DNA from: Phaeodactylibacter xiamenensis
Lineage (GTDB): Bacteria > Bacteroidota > Bacteroidia > Chitinophagales > Saprospiraceae
Length of the DNA stretch: 64,000 nucleotides
Direction of reading: 5' to 3'
Assembly: GCF_000759025.1 (NCBI RefSeq)
Contig: NZ_JPOS01000079.1
Span: forward strand, 186,001 to 250,000
Position 1 is the first letter of the stretch. Every line of letters starts with the position of its first letter. Position numbers and translations under genes: made by a program. Positions 44,768 through 52,334 of the stretch are shown piece after piece. Below the pieces are notes generated by a model that was not told where the DNA came from, ran no database searches, and saw nothing but the letters and a program-made list of their open reading frames with translations.

Positions 44768-45511
44768 TTACATAAAGTACCGGTAGCCAAAATAGACGAG
44801 CGCTCCGGCAACGGCAAGCACCAGGGCGATGGTCATAACGTGCTTTGCCCGAATGTCCTTACCACGGTCTTCTGCGTTGCCCAGTTCAGCGAATACGCCA
44901 CGGATTTCTCCGGCAGTGACCAGTATGGTATCGAGCACTACGTTTGTAGGCCCAACGTAGAGGTTGCGAAGGGTTTTCATGCTATTCCAGCGGCTGTAGA
45001 GCTGGCCCTGGTGGCGGCGGGTGCGCTTGGCGGCGAATACGGGGTAGAGCTCGCTTTGTACGCAGTCGAGGTGCAGAAAGGTGTCGTAGCTGCCAAACCC
45101 GCGTATGCCCATATCCCACAATTCCTGAAAGATAGGGCCCTTGTTGTCGAAGTCGTCCCGCAGCTCAATGTAGATCGGGTTAACTTCGCGCTTGCTGCCG
45201 ATGAACTGGAAATCGATAGCCTGGGCAAGCATGTGGGGGGAGTGCGTGGCGGCTCCCACTACGCCCGGGCCCGTTGGGATGTAGTTGCGGTAGGTGCTGG
45301 TGATGCGGATCGGCATTCCAAACTTAGTACGCAGGTATTGCACCGCGTCGATGACGCTGACCGCCAGTGGATGGGACGGAAGCCCGGTCTTCGGGTTGTA
45401 GAACTCGCCCACGGTGAAGTTCTCCCGCAACTTTTGGCTGGAGTTGGACACCATCACGTAGCCGGTTGTCTCGTTGGGTGCCTGCGGTATGTAAGTTTGG
45501 AGGTTACTCAT
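44768..45511 (-). CDS. M15 D-Ala-D-Ala peptidase with C-terminal membrane anchor
   Basis: A 247-residue zinc peptidase of the M15A type. The core is FTVGEFYNPKTG, IRITSTYRNYIPTG, then HSPHMLAQAIDF (His93, Asp100) and FLHLDC (His147), giving the His-Asp-His zinc site. It cleaves peptidoglycan stem peptides. Residues 150-220 form a linker, and the C-terminus is a hydrophobic helix (VMTIALVLAVAGALVYFGY). It is the second lytic enzyme of the element to be membrane-anchored at its C-terminus. It overlaps the upstream gene by 8 bp. Confidence 0.88.
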   Translation of the reverse strand: MSNLQTYIPQAPNETTGYVMVSNSSQKLRENFTVGEFYNPKTGLPSHPLAVSVIDAVQYLRTKFGMPIRITSTYRNYIPTGPGVVGAATHSPHMLAQAIDFQFIGSKREVNPIYIELRDDFDNKGPIFQELWDMGIRGFGSYDTFLHLDCVQSELYPVFAAKRTRRHQGQLYSRWNSMKTLRNLYVGPTNVVLDTILVTAGEIRGVFAELGNAEDRGKDIRAKHVMTIALVLAVAGALVYFGYRYFM

Positions 45512-45821
45512 CGTTCTTTACCTTTTTTCGGATTTGCAGGGCGATATAGACCGCGCCTATGGCAAATAGAATTGCGACACCTGCTGCTCCGATGGCGTAC
45601 CAGTTGATTTCGCCGCCATTCTGAGCTTTGTCCAGGCGTTTTTCCAGCTTCCGGATTTGCCGGTGCAGGAGGTTGATTTCTTCGGTTTCTGGATCTGTTT
45701 GTATGGGTTCCTCTTCGCCCCCCCCTACATCTTCAGCGGCATTCTGATAAGCGGACTGGGCATTCTCCAACTGGGCTTGCTGTAGCTTGTGCTTGGCGTA
45801 CAGGTCAGAGTATGCCGACAT
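45504..45821 (-). CDS. Coiled-coil, single-helix membrane protein (3' part of a split gene)
   Basis: A 105-residue frame beginning MSAYSDLYAKHKLQQAQLEN, with a coiled coil (EEINLLHRQIRKLEKRLDKA), a membrane helix (WYAIGAAGVAILFAIGAVYI) and the basic tail LQIRKKVKNDE. The frame stays open upstream to a TA at 45861-45862, where a MITE and an IS630 begin. Joining it to 47288-47419 gives one 162-residue protein. This part may still be translated from its own ATG. Confidence 0.7.
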   Translation of the reverse strand: MSAYSDLYAKHKLQQAQLENAQSAYQNAAEDVGGGEEEPIQTDPETEEINLLHRQIRKLEKRLDKAQNGGEINWYAIGAAGVAILFAIGAVYIALQIRKKVKNDE

Positions 45822-45862
45822 TACTTTTTCGTAGTGCTGGCCAAAAAACTCGCCTTTGTCTA

Positions 45863-46025
45863 GTGGTCTGTCAAGGCTAAAACTAGGGGTTGCCTGCGGC
45901 GACTTTTGAGGCTACTCTTCGTTGGATAACCCCTTACGTAGCGCTGCTATGCGCGGGAACATCCGCCTTGATTAGCCTCAAAATTCGCTCCCACTCAACC
46001 CATAAATTAACACTTGACAGACCAC
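45863..46025. mobile_element. 163-bp MITE related to the neighbouring IS630
   Basis: The segment begins GTGGTCTGTCAAGGC and ends with the inverse CTTGACAGACCAC, the same ends as the IS630 copy beside it. TA flanks it on both sides (45861-45862 and 46026-46027). Inner arms TTTTGAGGCTA and TAGCCTCAAAA also pair, so the whole unit can fold back. It encodes nothing. It is a non-autonomous element likely mobilised by the IS630 transposase. Confidence 0.75.
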
Positions 46026-46106
46026 TAGTGGTCTGTCAAAGTTAAAGATAGGGGTTGGAAAAGACATCTAAAAGGTTGAACTTACCTGCAACGAACCTCA
46101 GTTGCG

Positions 46107-46550
46107 ATGAATAAAAAATACATTATCAGGCTAAGCGAATCAGAGCGCGAAGAAGCTCTGCGGGTCACTACACAGCTAAAAGGGAGCAATCAAAAAGTAC
46201 GTCGGGCTCAAATTCTTCTACAGGCCGACGTTAACGGCGCGAACTGGCCCGATAAGCAAATCTCGGAGGCTTACCGCTGCCGCGTCAGCACTGTAGAAAA
46301 TACACGCAGGCGCTTCGTTGAGCATGGTTTTTCGGAATGTTTGAACCGTAAAAAGCGGGACACCCCACCAAACCCCAAGCTGCTTGATGGAAAACAGGAG
46401 GCGTCCATCATTGCCATGCGGCTTGGGGCTGCTCCCAAAGGCTATGCCAACTGGTCTTTGCGGCTGCTTGCCCGCAAGGTGGTGGAATTGGGAGTGGTTG
46501 AGCAGATCAGCCACGAGACGGTACGCAATACGCTAAAAAAAACGGTATGA
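46107..46550 (+). CDS. IS630 transposase, orfA (DNA-binding part)
   Basis: A 147-residue N-terminal transposase part with two helix-turn-helix regions (KVRRAQILLQADVNG; CRVSTVENTRRRFVEHGF). It ends TLKKTV at a run of eight A (46535-46542). A -1 slip on A-AAA-AAA would join it to orfB as LKKNGMNSQQ, the usual IS630 arrangement. Confidence 0.85.
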   Translation: MNKKYIIRLSESEREEALRVTTQLKGSNQKVRRAQILLQADVNGANWPDKQISEAYRCRVSTVENTRRRFVEHGFSECLNRKKRDTPPNPKLLDGKQEASIIAMRLGAAPKGYANWSLRLLARKVVELGVVEQISHETVRNTLKKTV

Positions 46551-47245
46551 ATTCGCAGCAGAGCCTTGAGTATTGGGTTATCCCACCAGAAACAGACGCA
46601 GAGTTTGTGGCGTGTATGGAAGAGGTGCTAGATACCTACGAATTGCCCTACGACCCTCTGCGCCCGATGGTGTGCATGGATGAACAGCCAGTCCAGCTCG
46701 TAAAGGAGACACGCAAGCCCATTGAGGCTACTAAAGCACGCCCTAAACGGGTCGACTATGAATACGAGCGGGCTGGGACAGCCAGTATCTTTATGTTTTG
46801 CGAACCCTTGGCAGGCTGGCGCCAAGCCACAGCACGCGATCAGCGGACCAAAGCCGACTGGGCCTTAGAAGTTGCACAGCTGCTTGATACCCGATACGTT
46901 GACTGCAAACAGGTCACACTAGTTTGTGACAATCTGAACACCCACACTAAAGGGGCATTCTATGAGGTGTTCACGCCTGAAAAAGCAAGAGCCTATGTCA
47001 AGCGCATCCATTTTGTGTACACACCAAAACATGGCAGCTGGCTTAATATTGCAGAGAATGAGCTTAGCGCAATGACAAGGCAGTGCCTCAAAAACCGGCG
47101 AATAGGGACATTGGAAACGCTACAAGAAGAAATAGCAGCATGGGCGACGGATGTCAATCTAACTCAACGGGAAGTTGACTGGCAAATGAAAGTCGGTGAT
47201 GCTCGCATCAAACTCAAGGCGGTCTATCCTAAAGTCAAGACATGA
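46547..47245 (+). CDS. IS630 transposase, orfB (DDE catalytic part)
   Basis: A 232-residue catalytic part. The three acidic residues are in MVCMDEQPVQLV, TLVCDNLNTHT and SWLNIAENELSAM, the DDE triad of the IS630/Tc1 group. The ATG overlaps the orfA stop (ATGA). The frame is -1 to orfA and it is probably expressed as a fusion by frameshifting. Confidence 0.88.
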   Translation: MNSQQSLEYWVIPPETDAEFVACMEEVLDTYELPYDPLRPMVCMDEQPVQLVKETRKPIEATKARPKRVDYEYERAGTASIFMFCEPLAGWRQATARDQRTKADWALEVAQLLDTRYVDCKQVTLVCDNLNTHTKGAFYEVFTPEKARAYVKRIHFVYTPKHGSWLNIAENELSAMTRQCLKNRRIGTLETLQEEIAAWATDVNLTQREVDWQMKVGDARIKLKAVYPKVKT

Positions 47246-47287
47246 GCCTTCCATAGCCAACCCCCATCTTTTATGTTGACAGACCAC

Positions 47288-47419
47288 TAGCTTGTGCTCG
47301 CCTTCGGGTAGGCTCTTTTCGTATTCTTCATACATCTTGCGCAGCTCTCTGATGGTGCCGGGGTGCATTTTGATCATCCCCAGGTTTTTCATGCTTAGCT
47401 GATCTTCATTCTTTTTCAT
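47288..47419 (-). pseudogene. 5' part of a gene split by the IS630 and MITE
   Basis: The first 44 residues (MKKNEDQLSMKNLGMIKMHP, then GTIRELRKMYEEYEKSLPEG) precede the TA insertion point, after which the frame runs into IS630 sequence as VVCQHKRW. Removing IS630 and MITE joins codon CTA exactly in frame with LDKGEFFGQHYEKVMSAYSD at 45860 and below, restoring one gene. Confidence 0.75.
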
Positions 47420-47440
47420 AAAAGTTGCTTTTATCGCAAT

Positions 47441-47845
47441 TTAAGATTTTTCCGGGACACCGCAAGCATCCGGATTGTTGTGTACGAGCATGCCCTCGAT
47501 GAGCAGCTGCCGGAGGGCTTCGTTGTACAGGGTTTTGTAATAGCTCCAGTTGTTGGCTTTGGATTTTTCGCGCACCTGGAGGGCGGTGGTGCGGTTGCGC
47601 TGCAGGAGGCGCATACGGTTGTTGACTACGTCAATGACATCGAGGTCCGTATCCATATTGTGGTGGGGCTGATATTCGCACTCCAGCACGCGCTCAGCGC
47701 TTTCGTCAACCAGTAGGAGGTCAACCGGGTTAGGCTCGGTAGGGGAGGTGGACTGCTCCCGGCGGCGGGGGCGGCGCAGGACAGCCATGAGGACTACAGC
47801 GATAAGGGTAAGCATAGCAGCGAATATGTAGTCTTGTTTTTTCAT
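47441..47845 (-). CDS. Single-helix membrane protein with soluble helical domain
   Basis: A 134-residue protein: N-terminal helix (YIFAAMLTLIAVVLMAVL) followed by a very basic stop-transfer (RRPRRREQ) and a helical domain of about 90 residues (NNRMRLLQRNRTTALQVREK). The topology places the domain in the cytoplasm, or inside a virion if membrane-enclosed. It overlaps the preceding start by 4 bp (ATGA). Family unknown. Confidence 0.65.
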   Translation of the reverse strand: MKKQDYIFAAMLTLIAVVLMAVLRRPRRREQSTSPTEPNPVDLLLVDESAERVLECEYQPHHNMDTDLDVIDVVNNRMRLLQRNRTTALQVREKSKANNWSYYKTLYNEALRQLLIEGMLVHNNPDACGVPEKS

Positions 47846-48057
47846 CGGCGTAAGGCTACGACAACACCAATAACGATGAACAGCAGGAACATCCCCCCAA
47901 TAAATAGCTCTATCCCAAACTTAGGGCTCAGATAGTCCTTTGGGTCGCTATAACCGGGCATGTTGTTGTACATGGCCCGGTCTTTGAAGGTAAAGGCATC
48001 CACCACGGTGCTCGTGATGCTGCTCAAGGCATTCGCTATGGCTGAAATCGGGCCCAT
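47842..48057 (-). CDS. Small tail-anchored membrane protein
   Basis: A 71-residue protein with an amphipathic N-terminal part (MGPISAIANALSSITSTVVD) and a C-terminal helix (IELFIGGMFLLFIVIGVVVA) ending LRR. It starts right at the stop of the upstream gene. Probably a structural membrane protein. Confidence 0.6.
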   Translation of the reverse strand: MGPISAIANALSSITSTVVDAFTFKDRAMYNNMPGYSDPKDYLSPKFGIELFIGGMFLLFIVIGVVVALRR

Positions 48058-48426
48058 TTATCTTTTTTTGGTGGGGGCAAACAAAATTAGAGCCAGTGCG
48101 CCCAGAAATAAAACGGATGCACCGATCAGGTAGGGGGCATAGAGCCTAAGCCGGTCTTCTTCTTCGGTGCGCTTGTTGGCGGGGTCAAGAATGGATTCCA
48201 TAGTAAGCAGGTCGTCCGGGCAGGGGTCAAACTTATAGCGCAGCATCACCGGGCCTATGTCCAGGTATTGCCCCGAACATAGGAACTCATCTTTCGTGAA
48301 TGATACGCTGTTGTTGCAGGCTTTCTTACATGCATCTGCCACATCAACCATCGTCCCAAACCAGCTTTCACACCGGTTGCGGCACTCCTGAGCCCTGCAC
48401 CATTTCCCGCCTACGCAAAACCCCAT
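48058..48426 (-). CDS. Cysteine-rich tail-anchored membrane protein
   Basis: A 122-residue protein with eight cysteines in its first 70 residues (GGKWCRAQECRNRCESWFG; DACKKACNN) and a C-terminal helix (YLIGASVLFLGALALILFA) ending in PTKKR. There is no signal peptide. The Cys pattern suggests a compact disulfide- or metal-stabilised domain. Family unknown. Confidence 0.65.
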   Translation of the reverse strand: MGFCVGGKWCRAQECRNRCESWFGTMVDVADACKKACNNSVSFTKDEFLCSGQYLDIGPVMLRYKFDPCPDDLLTMESILDPANKRTEEEDRLRLYAPYLIGASVLFLGALALILFAPTKKR

Positions 48427-48431
48427 GCCTG

Positions 48432-48662
48432 CTATTTTTTCCGGAATGCAAAATAGAGCGCCAGCCCGATAGCGGCGCCTGCTGCCAGCAGGATTAGCAT
48501 CATCTTGCGGCGCTTTGCCTTACAATCGCCTTCCCCTTCGCTTCCACAGCTGCAGCCCTTTTTTGGGCCTCCGGCTACTTCTACGCCGGGCTCGGTGGTG
48601 ACGGGCGGTGGGAAGGGCTGCTCTTCGTCCTTGACCGGGACGTTGTCGTTCGTTGTTGCCAT
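48432..48662 (-). CDS. Small single-helix membrane protein with CSCG motif
   Basis: A 76-residue protein: acidic/Pro-rich disordered start, CSCGSEGEGDC, then KAKRRKMMLILLAAGAAIGL and terminal FRKK. The short Cys cluster next to the membrane might bind metal or be acylated. Confidence 0.55.
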   Translation of the reverse strand: MATTNDNVPVKDEEQPFPPPVTTEPGVEVAGGPKKGCSCGSEGEGDCKAKRRKMMLILLAAGAAIGLALYFAFRKK

Positions 48663-48667
48663 AATTT

Positions 48668-49006
48668 TTATGATTTTTTGCGCCGGGCCATCAGGGCCAG
48701 CAGCATGACGAAAAGGAGGATCACGCCTACTACGATCCCGATCAGGGCACCGGTACTGAGCCCCTTATTCTGATCGGTGTCCGGCGGCGGTACGGTCTGA
48801 TAGATTACGGTATCCGGGCCCTGATTGCCTTTTAGGGAGTCGATCACGCTGGAAACGCCGCCCAGCCAGCCGCTGACATTCTCACCGGAGAACCAGCTGT
48901 TGCCTGATGTCGTCTCATTCTGATTGACCGGCACACCGTTTTGGTTGCCGACGGAGCCGTTTTGCCAGGCATTGATCGCCCCGGCTCCAACGTTGGAATA
49001 GTCCAT
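48668..49006 (-). CDS. Asn/Gly-rich protein with C-terminal membrane helix
   Basis: A 112-residue protein with a polar, Asn/Gly/Ser-rich N-terminal region (AWQNGSVGNQNGVPVNQNET), an amphipathic segment (VSGWLGGVSSVIDSLKG) and a C-terminal helix (ALIGIVVGVILLFVMLLALM) ending ARRKKS. Likely a virion membrane protein; family unknown. Confidence 0.6.
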   Translation of the reverse strand: MDYSNVGAGAINAWQNGSVGNQNGVPVNQNETTSGNSWFSGENVSGWLGGVSSVIDSLKGNQGPDTVIYQTVPPPDTDQNKGLSTGALIGIVVGVILLFVMLLALMARRKKS

Positions 49007-49021
49007 TGGATAGTTTTTTGG

Positions 49022-49534
49022 TTACGCGATAGCCTTGCCGAGTGGGCTGTCCGGGGTTTCGGATTCTCCCGGTACTTCCCGGCGGCGGTCTTCAGCCTTA
49101 TCGCGGAAAAAATGAAGGAATGGATTGATGATGTTGGCGGCCAGCGCAAGGATAATCAGATTGAGCTCTCCGCCAGCCAGCGCGTCAATGAGGTTGGATG
49201 CTGCACCTTCCGGGAAAACGACCCCAATACCGGTAAAGAAAATCAGCACGGCGGTCAGTGCCTGGGTGCGGAAGTTCCAGCTTTTCAGAAAGCCCCAGCT
49301 CCAGCCTGCTTCGCCCCGGATGATCTTCATCAGGGGGTTGAGGAAGTTGATGAGGACCAGGGACAGGATGCGCCCGAGCTCGCCTGAGGCAAAGGCATCG
49401 TAAATGCTATCAGCGTCTGTGCCGATGCTGAGGTCATTGGCTTCCAGCGTGAGCAGCACGAGGCTGATCAGGCTGACAAAAAAGTTGCGGCTGTCGAGGG
49501 TAGCCTGCAGTTTCGTGAACGTTGTCGTTTTCAT
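49022..49534 (-). CDS. Multi-helix membrane protein
   Basis: A 170-residue protein with about four hydrophobic segments (FVSLISLVLLTLEAN; LSLVLINFLNPLMKII; ALTAVLIFFTGIGVVF; NLIILALAANIINPFLHFF) and a charged tail. Internal similarity between LINFLNPLMKII and ANIINPFLHFF suggests a duplicated hairpin. A holin or virion membrane role is possible. It follows two hairpins that end the upstream transcript. Confidence 0.6.
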   Translation of the reverse strand: MKTTTFTKLQATLDSRNFFVSLISLVLLTLEANDLSIGTDADSIYDAFASGELGRILSLVLINFLNPLMKIIRGEAGWSWGFLKSWNFRTQALTAVLIFFTGIGVVFPEGAASNLIDALAGGELNLIILALAANIINPFLHFFRDKAEDRRREVPGESETPDSPLGKAIA

Positions 49535-49568
49535 AGCTATAGATTATTGCCCAATAATAGGGGGATTA

Positions 49569-49593
49569 CAAAAAAGCCGTTCCGTGTACGGCC
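49569..49593 (-). terminator. Intrinsic terminator after the subtilase gene
   Basis: On the minus strand, GCCGT-ACACGGA-ACGGC is followed directly by TTTTTTG. It lies between the protease gene and the multi-helix membrane protein gene and ends the fibre/protease transcript. Confidence 0.75.
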
Positions 49594-49599
49594 GTTTGG

Positions 49600-49638
49600 C
49601 AACGTTTCCCGCCGTTTCGAGCACAGCGGGAATCGTTG
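49600..49638. repeat. Second hairpin in tandem with the terminator
   Basis: CAACG-T-TTCCCGC pairs with GCGGGAA-T-CGTTG (12 paired bases, one T/T mismatch) around a 13-nt loop. It sits just upstream, in transcription order, of the terminator at 49569-49593. It may protect the mRNA 3' end. Confidence 0.6.
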
Positions 49639-49655
49639 GGTATCAAAAAGTGTGG

Positions 49656-51305
49656 CTACCGGCGGGGCCAGTGCCTCAGATCGTCTTCGTTGAGGGTGAT
49701 GGGGGTGCCGTCCTGATCGTGACCGCGTACTTTTAGGACGTGGACTTCCTGCTCTTCCAGGTTGCCGCTGCCTTTGTCCAGGAGCATGTCGTAGAAGTAG
49801 CTGCTACATCCTACTGCGTCTGATACATCGGCGGGGCTTCGCAGCCCTAACCCGCGGCCATAGTGGTAGGTGTTCGTATTGTCCATCGTCAGCTCAAAGG
49901 TGGTGCCTGCATCGGTATTGGTTTCCACGGCGACCTGTATGTAGGTGATGGTAGCTACGCCGTCAAAATTGGCTACGGTATTCTTATCGAGGTCGATGAT
50001 GAAGGCGGGCTCGTCTGTAGCTGAGGAAGCCTGCACGGTCATCCACGGCATGGTCCATTCCCCTTTCAGTTCGTAGGTAAGGGTACGGTTTTCACGGATG
50101 ATGCCGGGGTTGTCGCCTCCGTCGCCCGGATCATCCGGTTCGTCGGGCTCTTCGTTGCCGTCTGCCGGGTTGTCCAGGTACTGCTTTAGTTTGGGCGATC
50201 CATGCCCGTAGTAGTGGTCGTGGCCCGGTTCACCCAAGTCGGTGGCGTACACGGCGGCATAGTTGAGCAGCTCCGGGTTCGTAAGCCCGGCGTTCGCCAG
50301 ATCGAGGCAGACTAATACTCCAACGATGTGGGGCGTTGCCATCGAGGTTCCGGACATTACGCATTCCCGGTTGCCTATGCAAAGGCTGGGAATGAGGACT
50401 CCGGGCGCGGCGTACTGTGTGGTGGGGCCAAACTGGCTAAAGTTGGCTTTATTGCCGTTGCGGTCGATTGCGCCTACGCCTACGGTTTCGTTCATAATGC
50501 CGGGGAAGGACGGCGGGCTTACACCACGGTTGCCGTTGGCGGCTACCACAATCACGCCTTTGCTGGTGGCGTATTCGATAGCTTGCCGCATGGCTGCATT
50601 TTCGCCTCCGCCGAGGCTCAGGTTGATGTAGCTGGGGTGTCCCTGATCGGCTTTTGCCTGGGTAGCGTCTGTAAACTCGCGGATAGATTGGGCAATGCCT
50701 GAACTTGGGCAACTGCCGCTACCGGTGCAGACTTTGGCAATCGCAATCTTCACCAGACCGGCTTCCGCAAACTTCGCGGCTATGCCGTAAGCGCGTTGGG
50801 TGGTATGCCCTACGATGCTGCCAATGACGTGGGTGGCGTGGCCGTGGTTGTCGAGCACCGGCTCCCCGGTATAGCTGCGTACAAATTGGTCGTAGATGTA
50901 GGGCTCCAGGTTGATGTTGTCCGGAAAGCCGGTATCTGCGGTCAGCACAATAGCGTACTTCTGCCCGGCGGGGACTTGCGACAATAGCTGGTCTTCATAG
51001 CGGTCCCATTCCAGGTACACGCGCCCCCAGTTGGCTTCGTAGCTCAGCACATCGGCTACGGCCGGCGTAAGGGGCAGGGCTACAGACTCTCCGGGCGGGA
51101 TGAAGATGGTATCTGACGTGTTTTCGCGCTCTTTGGCGAGCTTGCGCTCAAATTTGTAATCCTCCTTTACATCCTGGCGGACATCGCGGGGGAGCTGCCG
51201 CCACACCTGCCGGGGAATATTGTCCGGGCGGTTGGGGCTGAAAATCTGCCCGAAGCCACTGACCGTAATCAGCAGCAGGAGCAGTAATGAAAATAGATTT
51301 TTCAT
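49656..51305 (-). CDS. Sec-exported subtilisin-like (S8) protease
   Basis: A 549-residue serine protease with signal peptide MKNLFSLLLLLLITVSGFGQ. A basic propeptide-like segment (about 25-70) precedes the S8 domain: Asp124 (LTADTGFPD), His156 (NHGHATHVIG), oxyanion Asn257 (VAANGN) and Ser321 (MSGTSMATPH). A Glu/Asp/Pro-rich linker (about 385-405) leads to a C-terminal beta domain of about 140 residues. It lacks a T9SS signal. In an element of this kind it could process virion or host surface proteins. It is not a known capsid maturation protease family. Confidence 0.9.
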   Translation of the reverse strand: MKNLFSLLLLLLITVSGFGQIFSPNRPDNIPRQVWRQLPRDVRQDVKEDYKFERKLAKERENTSDTIFIPPGESVALPLTPAVADVLSYEANWGRVYLEWDRYEDQLLSQVPAGQKYAIVLTADTGFPDNINLEPYIYDQFVRSYTGEPVLDNHGHATHVIGSIVGHTTQRAYGIAAKFAEAGLVKIAIAKVCTGSGSCPSSGIAQSIREFTDATQAKADQGHPSYINLSLGGGENAAMRQAIEYATSKGVIVVAANGNRGVSPPSFPGIMNETVGVGAIDRNGNKANFSQFGPTTQYAAPGVLIPSLCIGNRECVMSGTSMATPHIVGVLVCLDLANAGLTNPELLNYAAVYATDLGEPGHDHYYGHGSPKLKQYLDNPADGNEEPDEPDDPGDGGDNPGIIRENRTLTYELKGEWTMPWMTVQASSATDEPAFIIDLDKNTVANFDGVATITYIQVAVETNTDAGTTFELTMDNTNTYHYGRGLGLRSPADVSDAVGCSSYFYDMLLDKGSGNLEEQEVHVLKVRGHDQDGTPITLNEDDLRHWPRR

Positions 51306-51314
51306 AGCTTGATA

Positions 51315-51722
51315 TTATTGTGGATTGATTTGCTTTTCGAGTTTGGCTAACCGGCTGCGCAGGTCGCTGATCTGCCGGTCGCGCTCTGATACTTCGTTGC
51401 GGTAGATTTGTATTTCTGTTTTGAGCAGGGCGATTTCCTCTTGCTTTTGTGCCATTTCACGCCGGTACTGCTGTTCTTTTTCGTCCATGCGCTCTTCCAG
51501 CTTCTGTATATGGTCGTTCGACTGTATGAGCTTGGCCTGGTATTCCGCAAGGCTTGCCATCAGGTCGTTGCGCAGGGTATTGGCGATGGCCAGGGCTTCA
51601 TTCTCTTCCTTGTTCTGTTTCTCTCGGGTACGGAAGTGAAAAGCTTTGCCCAGCCATCCCACAACCAGTGTTGCGATTGGAATAACTATGGCGGTCCAGA
51701 AATTGTAGTCGGAGTGTGGCAT
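51315..51722 (-). CDS. Single-helix membrane protein with long coiled coil
   Basis: A 135-residue protein: N-terminal helix (FWTAIVIPIATLVVGWLG), then about 100 residues of continuous heptads (LIQSNDHIQKLEERMDEKEQ; RDRQISDLRSRLAKLEKQI). It should form a membrane-rooted rod, either spanin-like or a virion stalk. Located between the protease and a fibre-region gene. Confidence 0.65.
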   Translation of the reverse strand: MPHSDYNFWTAIVIPIATLVVGWLGKAFHFRTREKQNKEENEALAIANTLRNDLMASLAEYQAKLIQSNDHIQKLEERMDEKEQQYRREMAQKQEEIALLKTEIQIYRNEVSERDRQISDLRSRLAKLEKQINPQ

Positions 51723-51746
51723 AGGTGCTCATTTACAGGGGGCGTG

Positions 51747-52331
51747 TTAGTTGATCCAGTTAAAGGCTAATTCGAGGGAGGCATCCCATGGAGCCGCGCC
51801 GCCGTAGGGCCCGGGCGAGTTGTTCTTCCCGCCCCAATAGGTGCCGATCTGCCGGTAAAGGGGCAAAAAGGGGATATCGAAGCGATGGGAGGCCGACCAG
51901 GTGCCAGCCGGTGTGTCCAGAAAGTAGTCAATGCTATCTGCCGTAATAGGCCAGGTCGCATTGAGCATCCCCTTCCCATAGAATCGCTGCCCGACCTCTA
52001 CCTCTTTGAACAGGATTGATTTCCTGCCTACCGTCCGGTTGCCTTTTCGATCGTTGGTGTAGCCGGTCACTGCCATCACGCCTTCTGCATCTGTAGGGCG
52101 AAAGGCAAACATGCCAGCGTTGTGGTCATTCCAGCTAAAGAATGCCGTCATGCCCGTCAGCTTCAGCCAGTCGTCACGGTCGTCGTCACCGCCTACATCT
52201 TCACTGGAGAACCAGCAGGAGGGGTGGAAGACAGCTTCAAACTCGAAGCCTACCGCCCAATGCGGCCAGAAGGGCTCCCGAGGGCGGAAGTCGGTCTTTC
52301 CTTTCTTTATATGATAGATTTTAGGCTCCAT
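51747..52331 (-). CDS. Uncharacterised beta-rich protein in the fibre cluster
   Basis: A 194-residue protein without signal peptide or helix, rich in aromatic residues (PFWPHWAVGFEFEAVF; HPSCWFSSEDVGG; FDIPFLPLYRQIGTYWGG). It starts 4 bp after the fibre-sulfatase gene. Composition suggests an all-beta, possibly carbohydrate-contacting or virion-decorating protein. Family unknown. Confidence 0.6.
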   Translation of the reverse strand: MEPKIYHIKKGKTDFRPREPFWPHWAVGFEFEAVFHPSCWFSSEDVGGDDDRDDWLKLTGMTAFFSWNDHNAGMFAFRPTDAEGVMAVTGYTNDRKGNRTVGRKSILFKEVEVGQRFYGKGMLNATWPITADSIDYFLDTPAGTWSASHRFDIPFLPLYRQIGTYWGGKNNSPGPYGGAAPWDASLELAFNWIN

Positions 52332-52334
52332 GTT

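Larger units (their letters stand above)
46028..47287 (+). mobile_element. IS630-family insertion sequence, 1260 bp
   Basis: The ends are GTGGTCTGTCAAAG and, inverted, TTGACAGACCAC, flanked by TA at 46026-46027 and 47288-47289, the IS630/Tc1 target. Two overlapping frames encode the transposase. It abuts the MITE so that the two share a TA. Together they interrupt a minus-strand membrane-protein gene. Confidence 0.88.

Noticed and set aside
47159-47287. C-terminal part of an 86-residue protein reading into IS630 DNA
   Set aside because: Residues from VVCQHKRW onward are encoded by the IS end; the genuine gene stops at the TA insertion point.
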